From: Alicyclobacillus contaminans DSM 17975
Lineage (GTDB): Bacteria > Bacillota > Bacilli > Alicyclobacillales > Alicyclobacillaceae
Assembly (NCBI RefSeq): GCF_000429525.1
Contig: NZ_AUCA01000029.1
Coordinates: 1 to 47,969, forward strand
Direction: 5' to 3'
Length of the DNA: 47,969 nucleotides
Positions 42,734 to 47,969 of the stretch are shown piece after piece. A program made the position numbers and the translations under genes. A model generated the notes under the pieces. That model saw only the letters and a list, made by a program, of their open reading frames with translations, searched no databases and had not been told where the DNA came from. Within the stretch, counting starts at the first letter, position 1. The number at the start of each line of letters is the position of its first letter.

Positions 42734-45580
42734 GTGGAGGACAACGCAACAGCACAGACTGGAACGCAGTTCTGGCAAGACTTTTACGGCCCCAACCGCG
42801 GTTACATTCTCGAGCTGTACGAACAGTTCGTGAGTGATCCGAATTCGGTGGACGCGGAAACACGGGCACTCTTTGAACAGTATGGCAGCCCGGCCGACTG
42901 GACCGTTGCGGAACAGGCTGGAGTAACCGGTTCCATCCAAGGGCCCGTCAACGTTCTGAGCACGGATTTCGCACGCAAGCTGGTGGCCGCCACCGACTTG
43001 GTGCGCAACATCCGGAACTACGGACACTTGGCCGCGCATATCGATCCGCTCCGCGAACCGGAACACACCCCGATTCTGGAGCTTTCCTACTACGGCCTGA
43101 CGGAGGCGGATTTGGCGGCGTTGCCGGCGTCGCTCATCTGGTCGAACGCGCCTGCAAACGTGCACACGGGCTTGGATGCGGTTCGGCGGCTGAAGGAAAT
43201 CTACTGTGACGGATTGGCCTACGAATTCAGTCAGGTCACCGACGTCGAGGAGCGCAAATGGCTCGACGAAATGGTCGAGTCGAATGAACTGCATGCCGGT
43301 TATTCGGCTGCGGAAAAGCGCGACTTGCTGCACCGACTAACTGAGGTTGAATCGTTTGAGAAATTTTTGCACCGCACGTTCGTCGGGCAAAAGCGATTCT
43401 CCATTGAGGGCGTCGACGCCATGGTGCCCATGCTCGACAAGCTGATTGAACTGTGCGCGGAGTCCGGCATCCGCAACGTGATGATTGGCATGGCCCATCG
43501 CGGGCGTTTGAACGTGTTGGCGCACGTATTACGAAAACCGTATGAGAAGATTTTTGCGGAATTCCACGGATCGCCCAATAAAGAACTGGTTCCGTCCGAA
43601 GGGTCCACCGGCATCAATCACGGATGGACCGGCGACGTGAAGTATCACCTGGGCGCGAACAAGGTGATTGGCGAGGGGACGCAGGTGGAAGTCCGCATCA
43701 CGCTCGCGAACAACCCGAGTCACCTGGAGTTCGTAAACCCAGTCATTGAAGGCTATACTCGCGCTGCACAAGATGATAGAAGCCAGGGCGGCGCTCCGGT
43801 GCAGGATGTTCAAAAGGCGCTGGCGGTCCAGATTCACGGCGACGCAGCGTTCCCAGGAGAAGGCGTGGTAGCCGAAACGCTGAACCTGTCTCGGTTGCGT
43901 GCGTATCGGACGGGGGGCACGGTGCACATCATTGCCAACAACCATCTGGGATTCACGGCGGAGGAGGACGAAGGACGGTCCACCCGCTACGCCAGCGACT
44001 TGGCCAAGGGCTTTGAAATCCCGGTGGTGCACGTGTCTGCGGATAATCCGGAGGCTTGCCTGACCGCCATCCGGTTGGCGCACTTGTATCGCGAGAAGTT
44101 CCACAAGGACTTCCTGATTGACCTGGTGGGTTACCGGCGCTGGGGCCACAACGAAGGAGACGACCCAGCTCCGACGCAACCGTTGCTCTACCAGAAGATC
44201 ACCGAACATCCAACGGTGCGTACCCTGTACGCCAACGCGCTGGTGTCGACCGGCGTGCTGAGCGACGCGGAAGCCGCGACGATGGAGGAAGCGGTACTGC
44301 AGAAATTGAAAGACGCGTATGCCAAGGTCGGCGAGATCACGGAGGAAAATCCGTTTGCCGACTGGGTCGAGACGGAAGTGGAACCGGCGCAGGTCCCGCT
44401 CGACACGCTGAAATCCATCAACGAAGCGTTGCTCTCGTTCCCATCCGACCTGCACGTGTATCCGAAGCTGCAGCGCATTCTGGAACGACGCCGAGGTGCG
44501 CTGGACGAAGGCGGCAAGGTGGACTGGGCTCTGGCGGAATCGCTGGCGTTCGCCACCATCCTCTCCGAGGGTACGCCGATTCGCCTGACGGGCCAGGATT
44601 CGGAACGCGGCACGTTTGGCCACCGACACCTGGTGCTGCACGATGTGAACGACAACCACGAATTTGTGCCGCTGCAGGCGCTGCCGCACGCCAAGGCGTC
44701 CTTCACGGTGCACAACAGTGCACTGTCGGAAGCCGCGGTGCTGGGCTTTGAATACGGCTATTCGGTGTATGCCGACAACGCGCTCGTACTGTGGGAAGCA
44801 CAGTTCGGTGATTTTGCCAACACCGCACAGGTATTGATTGACCAGTTCATCTCGGCGGGCATCTCCAAGTGGGGCCAGTCCTCCGGTTTGGTGATGCTGC
44901 TGCCACACGGCTATGAGGGGCAGGGACCGGAGCACTCCAGTGCCCGACTGGAGCGTTATCTGCAATTGTCCGCGCAGAACAACTGGGTGGTTGCCAACGT
45001 GACCTCCGCGGCTCAGTACTACCACCTGCTGCGTCGGCAGGCCGCAAGCCTCGGCAGGACCGCTCGTCCGTTGGTCATCATGACTCCGAAGAGCCTCTTG
45101 CGGAATCCGAAGGCGATGTCGAGCCCGGAGGCCTTCAGCGACGGACGATTCCAACCCGTGTTGAAGGATGCGCGGAACCTGAAGCCAAAAGACGTGAAGC
45201 GATTGATTCTGTGCAGCGGCAAGGTCGCGGTGGACCTGGACAACGCGATGGAGAAAGCGAAGGTGGACATCACCGACATCGCGGTCGCGCGGATTGAACA
45301 ACTGTATCCGTTCCCTGAGGAACAGATTCAGGAAGTCATCGCTGCCTACCCAAGCCTGAAAGAAATCGTCTGGCTGCAGGAAGAACCCCAGAACATGGGC
45401 GCGTGGTTCTACATGCAACCGCGGTTGCAGGCCCTGCTGCCGAGCCGAGTGAAGTTGCGCTATGTGGGCCGCCCTGAACAAGCCAGCCCGGCGGAGGGAC
45501 ACGCGCCGGATCATAACGCGGAACAAGCACGCATCCTGAACGAAGTACTGCAACCGACACTATCTGCTGTCTTACAGTAA
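42734..45580 (+). CDS. odhA: 2-oxoglutarate dehydrogenase E1 component (OdhA/SucA)
   Basis: This is the thiamine-diphosphate-dependent E1 of the TCA-cycle 2-oxoglutarate dehydrogenase complex, which decarboxylates 2-oxoglutarate and passes succinyl to E2. The 948-residue length matches Bacillus OdhA. Motifs are [20 protein letters not shown] at the N-terminus (E2-binding type), [35 protein letters not shown] (ThDP/Mg site), [12 protein letters not shown] and the C-terminal [10 protein letters not shown]. The GTG start at 42734 follows AGAGGGG. The odhB gene starts 14 bases after the stop. Its cofactor links it to the thi operon in this window. Confidence 0.95.
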   Translation: MEDNATAQTGTQFWQDFYGPNRGYILELYEQFVSDPNSVDAETRALFEQYGSPADWTVAEQAGVTGSIQGPVNVLSTDFARKLVAATDLVRNIRNYGHLAAHIDPLREPEHTPILELSYYGLTEADLAALPASLIWSNAPANVHTGLDAVRRLKEIYCDGLAYEFSQVTDVEERKWLDEMVESNELHAGYSAAEKRDLLHRLTEVESFEKFLHRTFVGQKRFSIEGVDAMVPMLDKLIELCAESGIRNVMIGMAHRGRLNVLAHVLRKPYEKIFAEFHGSPNKELVPSEGSTGINHGWTGDVKYHLGANKVIGEGTQVEVRITLANNPSHLEFVNPVIEGYTRAAQDDRSQGGAPVQDVQKALAVQIHGDAAFPGEGVVAETLNLSRLRAYRTGGTVHIIANNHLGFTAEEDEGRSTRYASDLAKGFEIPVVHVSADNPEACLTAIRLAHLYREKFHKDFLIDLVGYRRWGHNEGDDPAPTQPLLYQKITEHPTVRTLYANALVSTGVLSDAEAATMEEAVLQKLKDAYAKVGEITEENPFADWVETEVEPAQVPLDTLKSINEALLSFPSDLHVYPKLQRILERRRGALDEGGKVDWALAESLAFATILSEGTPIRLTGQDSERGTFGHRHLVLHDVNDNHEFVPLQALPHAKASFTVHNSALSEAAVLGFEYGYSVYADNALVLWEAQFGDFANTAQVLIDQFISAGISKWGQSSGLVMLLPHGYEGQGPEHSSARLERYLQLSAQNNWVVANVTSAAQYYHLLRRQAASLGRTARPLVIMTPKSLLRNPKAMSSPEAFSDGRFQPVLKDARNLKPKDVKRLILCSGKVAVDLDNAMEKAKVDITDIAVARIEQLYPFPEEQIQEVIAAYPSLKEIVWLQEEPQNMGAWFYMQPRLQALLPSRVKLRYVGRPEQASPAEGHAPDHNAEQARILNEVLQPTLSAVLQ

Positions 45581-45594
45581 GGGAGGCTTTCACG

Positions 45595-46896
45595 GTGAGT
45601 GAAGTTAAGGTACCGGAACTTGGAGAATCGATTGTTGAAGCCACGGTCGGCACGTGGTTGAAGAAAGTGGGCGATCCGGTCGAAGCCGGCGAAGCCCTCG
45701 TGGAACTGGAAACCGACAAGGTGAATGTGGAAGTCATGGCGGAAGAGGCGGGTGTGCTGCAATCCATCGTCAAGCAGTCCGGGGAAACGGTCAACATCGG
45801 CGAGACGTTGGCTGTGATTGGCGCCGCCGGTTCTGCCCCGGCTCCGGCGGCAGCAGCGGCCAGCACTGCGGCGGCACCCTCCGCATCGTCGGCTGCGGCT
45901 TCAGTGGCGACAGCACCTGCGCCGGCGCCTGCCGCACCGGCAGCGACGCCAGCAGCAGCCGCACCCGCTGCAGAGGCGGCCGAAACCGGGCCCGTCCGCG
46001 CAACGCCGGCCATCCGTCGGGCTGCGCTCGAATTCGGGGTCGATTTGAGCAAGGTCCACGGCACCGGCGAGAATGGCCGGATTGAACTGCGGGATCTCCT
46101 GGCCCATGTGACGCCTCCGGCTTCCGCGCCGGCAGCACCCGCAGCGCCGACGAAGCCAGCACCGGCACCTGCTGCGACAACGGCCGTGGGGTCCTTCCGC
46201 GAAGAGGAACGGGTACGCATGTCGCGCCGCCGCGCCACCATCGCGAAGCGGTTGGTGGAAGCACAACACACGGCCGCCATGCTCACCACCTTCAACGAAG
46301 TGGACATGACCGCCATCTTGGAAGTCCGCAAGCGCCGCAAGGACGCGTTCAAGGAGAAGCACGGTGTGGGCCTTGGCTTCATGTCATTCTTCACGAAGGC
46401 AGTGGTCGGAGCGCTGAAGGCATTCCCGCTGTTGAACGCCGAAATTCAAGGTGAAGACCTCATCATCAAGAAGTACTATGACATCGGCGTCGCTGTGGCG
46501 ACCGAAGGTGGGCTCGTGGTTCCAGTGGTTCGCAACGCGGATCGGCTGAGCTTCGCCGAGATTGAACGGGAAATCGCCACCCTCGCGAAGAAAGCGCGCG
46601 AGAACAAGCTCAGCCTGCAGGATCTGCAGGGCGGTACGTTCACCATCACCAACGGCGGCGTGTTTGGCAGCTTGATGTCCACGCCGATTCTGAACGCGCC
46701 GCAGGTAGGTATCCTCGGTATGCACGGCATCAAGGAACGTCCGGTGGCCGTCAACGGCCAGGTTGAAATTCGGCCGATGATGTACATCGCACTGTCCTAT
46801 GACCATCGCATTGTTGACGGCGCCGAAGCTGTGCAGTTCCTCGTCAAGGTGAAGGAGCTCGTGGAGGACCCAGAGTCTCTGTTGATTGAAGGCTGA
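45595..46896 (+). CDS. odhB: Dihydrolipoyllysine succinyltransferase E2 (OdhB/SucB)
   Basis: This is the core E2 of the 2-oxoglutarate dehydrogenase complex. The 433-residue protein has one lipoyl domain (residues 1-77, lipoyl lysine K42 in [11 protein letters not shown]) and a very Ala/Pro-rich linker. A peripheral-subunit-binding domain follows at about 138-172 ([18 protein letters not shown]), then a second Ala/Pro linker. The catalytic domain carries the active-site motif [15 protein letters not shown]. The GTG start at 45595 follows GGGAGG. No E3 (lpd) gene follows; as in Bacillus it is probably shared with the pyruvate complex. A strong terminator ends the operon. Confidence 0.95.
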   Translation: MSEVKVPELGESIVEATVGTWLKKVGDPVEAGEALVELETDKVNVEVMAEEAGVLQSIVKQSGETVNIGETLAVIGAAGSAPAPAAAAASTAAAPSASSAAASVATAPAPAPAAPAATPAAAAPAAEAAETGPVRATPAIRRAALEFGVDLSKVHGTGENGRIELRDLLAHVTPPASAPAAPAAPTKPAPAPAATTAVGSFREEERVRMSRRRATIAKRLVEAQHTAAMLTTFNEVDMTAILEVRKRRKDAFKEKHGVGLGFMSFFTKAVVGALKAFPLLNAEIQGEDLIIKKYYDIGVAVATEGGLVVPVVRNADRLSFAEIEREIATLAKKARENKLSLQDLQGGTFTITNGGVFGSLMSTPILNAPQVGILGMHGIKERPVAVNGQVEIRPMMYIALSYDHRIVDGAEAVQFLVKVKELVEDPESLLIEG

Positions 46897-46960
46897 TTCT
46901 CTCAGCCGTGATTCCATGCCACCCCCGGGTACCCAGCATATGCTCGGGGGCCCGCTGCCC

Positions 46961-47002
46961 AACAGCTCCGTGGACCAGCACCCGCGGAGCTGTTGTTTTT
47001 TT
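46961..47002 (+). terminator. Terminator of odhAB
   Basis: AACAGCTCCG (46961-46970) pairs perfectly with CGGAGCTGTT (46985-46994), followed by GTTTTTTT. A second hairpin, ACCCCCGGG with GGGGG, precedes it at about 46921-46950. Confidence 0.92.
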
Positions 47003-47056
47003 ATTGCCCAGGGCTTACAGGAGCCTCACTTCGCCCCATACGATTCAACGAATGCT

Positions 47057-47354
47057 TCAAACGGGCAACGATGTCCATACCAAACGCCCCTGGTCCTTCC
47101 AGACAAGCAGGCTGCCGAGGATCTGAGCATTCATACCCGGCAGCGTGTAGTACGTTCCGGTTTTCAAGTCGTACACCTGCGGATCTCCCGAATTTTCACC
47201 TATCCAAGCCACAAAGCGCGCGTTTTGCGAAGGAAAATAAACGCCGGTTCCATCCGGAGACAATTGGTAGACTGCCTTATCTCCTTTTCGGTATAGGTAC
47301 ACCGGATAGGGTGCCGGATTGTCTGGGCCATTGGGCGCAGATTGGTAATCATCT
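47057..47354 (-). pseudogene. 3' remnant of an unidentified gene cut by IS21
   Basis: The minus-strand frame is open from the IS21 end at 47355 to a stop at 47057, giving about 98 C-terminal residues. It reads APYPVYLYRKGDKAVYQLSP, VYFPSQNARFVAWIGENSGD, PQVYDLKTGTYYTLPGMNAQ and LVWKDQGRLVWTSLPV. Repeated aromatic strands such as ARFVAWIG and SLLVWKD with DLKTGTYYTL turns resemble TolB/WD40-like beta-propeller blades. The N-terminus is lost at the IS boundary; a GTG at 47302 has GGAGA-poor surroundings and no ribosome binding site. The original function is unknown. Confidence 0.6.
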
Positions 47355-47358
47355 TGTC

Positions 47359-47390
47359 AATGGCCAGTTTCGTTTCGACACAAATGGCCA
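47359..47390 (+). repeat. IS21 terminal repeats (AATGGCCA, 24-base period)
   Basis: AATGGCCA occurs at 47359-47366 and again at 47383-47390, 24 bases apart. The other IS21 element in this window shows the same spacing, consistent with IstA binding sites spaced by helical turns. Confidence 0.6.
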
Positions 47391-47417
47391 CTTAAATCCG
47401 TCAGAAGTGGTCAAGTG

Positions 47418-47969
47418 CTAGAGACTCGCGTTCACCCCTTTCATGCGGTAGCTGTCACCGCTGAATGTGAATACGGACACGTGGTGCAATAGGCGGTCCA
47501 GCGTGGCACTGGCCAGTGAGAGGTTCGGGAAGAGCGCTCCCCACTCCTCAAACGGCCGGTTGCTTGTCACAATCAGGCTCTGGCGCTCGTAGGCGTTCGA
47601 AACCAGCTGGAAGAGGTGGTTTCCGGCAGTGTCGTCCATCGGTAGGTAGCCGAGTTCGTCGACGACGATGAGATCGAGCTTTCCCAGAGCTCGTAGTTTC
47701 TGCTTTACAGTACCGTCCGCCATCGCTGCGTAGAGGTTGTCAATCAAATCCTGTGCCGTCGTGAACAGAACATCCTTGCCCTGTACCGCGGCCTTGTAGG
47801 CGAGCGCCATCGCAATGTGCGTTTTACCCAGACCTGGTGGACCAAGCAGCACGACGTTCTCATGGTTCTCAACGAACCTCAGGGTCTCCAGTTCGAGAAT
47901 CTCGCGTTTTGGAACACTGGGCTGAAATGCGAAGTCGAACTCAGACAATGTCTTGTGCCCAGGGATTCT
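47418..47969 (-). CDS. istB: IS21 helper ATPase IstB (partial at the right edge)
   Basis: The C-terminal 183 codons of an IstB AAA+ ATPase are present. The frame is open to the last base of the window, so the N-terminus is missing only because the sequence ends. Walker A is GPPGLGKTH, Walker B LIVVDELGYLPMD, followed by SLIVTSNRPFEEWG and TLDRLLHHVSVFTFSGDSYR. The leftmost visible TTG (47948) is an internal codon and not a start. It is clearly diverged from the intact IstB at 1295-2074. The partner istA would lie to the right, outside the window. Confidence 0.93.
   Translation of the reverse strand, partial: RIPGHKTLSEFDFAFQPSVPKREILELETLRFVENHENVVLLGPPGLGKTHIAMALAYKAAVQGKDVLFTTAQDLIDNLYAAMADGTVKQKLRALGKLDLIVVDELGYLPMDDTAGNHLFQLVSNAYERQSLIVTSNRPFEEWGALFPNLSLASATLDRLLHHVSVFTFSGDSYRMKGVNASL

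Larger units (their letters stand above)
47355..47969 (-). mobile_element. Second IS21-family element (runs off the window)
   Basis: The element's istB-side end is at about 47355 (TGTCAATGGCC on the plus strand). Inside it lie terminal repeats and an istB gene that continues past the right edge. Its sequence differs from the IS21 copy at the left of the window, so these are two different elements and not two copies of one. Confidence 0.8.

Noticed and set aside
43529-45553. 674-codon minus-strand open frame antisense to odhA
   Set aside because: Composition is Arg/His/Val-rich shadow sequence with no recognisable motif, while the plus strand encodes a complete OdhA.

Overview
This 48 kb window reads as chromosomal DNA of a spore-forming, aerobic member of the Bacillota. 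Nearly every gene has a strong AGGAGG-type ribosome binding site, GTG and TTG starts are common, and four classic Gram-positive riboswitches (lysine, ZTP, SAM-I and TPP) are present. There are two CotF-like spore coat genes, an aa3-600-type menaquinol oxidase and an HPr with both His15 and Ser46. Coding DNA looks GC-rich for this group. A family such as Alicyclobacillaceae would fit, but that placement is inference.

Layout. Positions 1-2140 hold an IS3-like element that has inserted into an IS21-type element, cutting istA and leaving istB intact. Positions 2267-4753 hold the lysine permease lysP with its L-box riboswitch, then a two-CBS-domain protein. Positions 4975-10960 (minus strand) form a respiratory block, qoxABCD-ctaB-ctaA: quinol oxidase plus heme O/A synthesis, with Fnr-like and ResD-like sites upstream. 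Positions 11229-13546 (plus) carry a covalent-flavin N-methyl amino acid oxidase and a ZTP-riboswitch-controlled folD. Positions 13658-20407 (minus) are an assimilatory sulfate reduction cluster in the order cysH, TSUP permease, sat, cysI, cobA-hemD fusion, sirB; it includes synthesis of the siroheme used by CysI. Positions 20598-23175 (plus) are a SAM-I-riboswitch-controlled metI-metC transsulfuration operon. Positions 23221-28178 (minus) combine a ribose-type ABC importer with methylthioribose kinase, which suggests uptake and salvage of methylthioribose. Together these segments cover sulfur entry, methionine synthesis and methylthio-sugar salvage within about 15 kb.

Positions 28487-32155 hold uppP, a chemoreceptor and two spore coat genes. 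Positions 32241-32464 hold a dense cluster of DnaA-box-like 9-mers in an intergenic region far from any replication gene, which I regard as the most unusual non-coding signal here. Positions 32475-37731 hold a TPP-riboswitch-controlled tenA-thiD-thiM-thiE operon flanked by two aldo/keto reductases. Around 37.9-38.1 kb lies a short frameshifted relic of a GH31 alpha-glucosidase. It is followed by a GabP-type permease, a convergent aspartate 4-decarboxylase, an unknown small protein, HPr, and the 2-oxoglutarate dehydrogenase genes odhA-odhB. The window ends in a second, different IS21-type element (47355 to the edge) that has cut off the start of an unidentified gene.

I found no tRNA, rRNA, CRISPR array, defence system or prophage. 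No wholly new protein system is evident. The points most worth testing are the DnaA-box cluster, the methylthioribose transport locus with its promoter-overlapping palindrome, the divergent FolD, and the dual Fnr/ResD-like control region of the oxidase.
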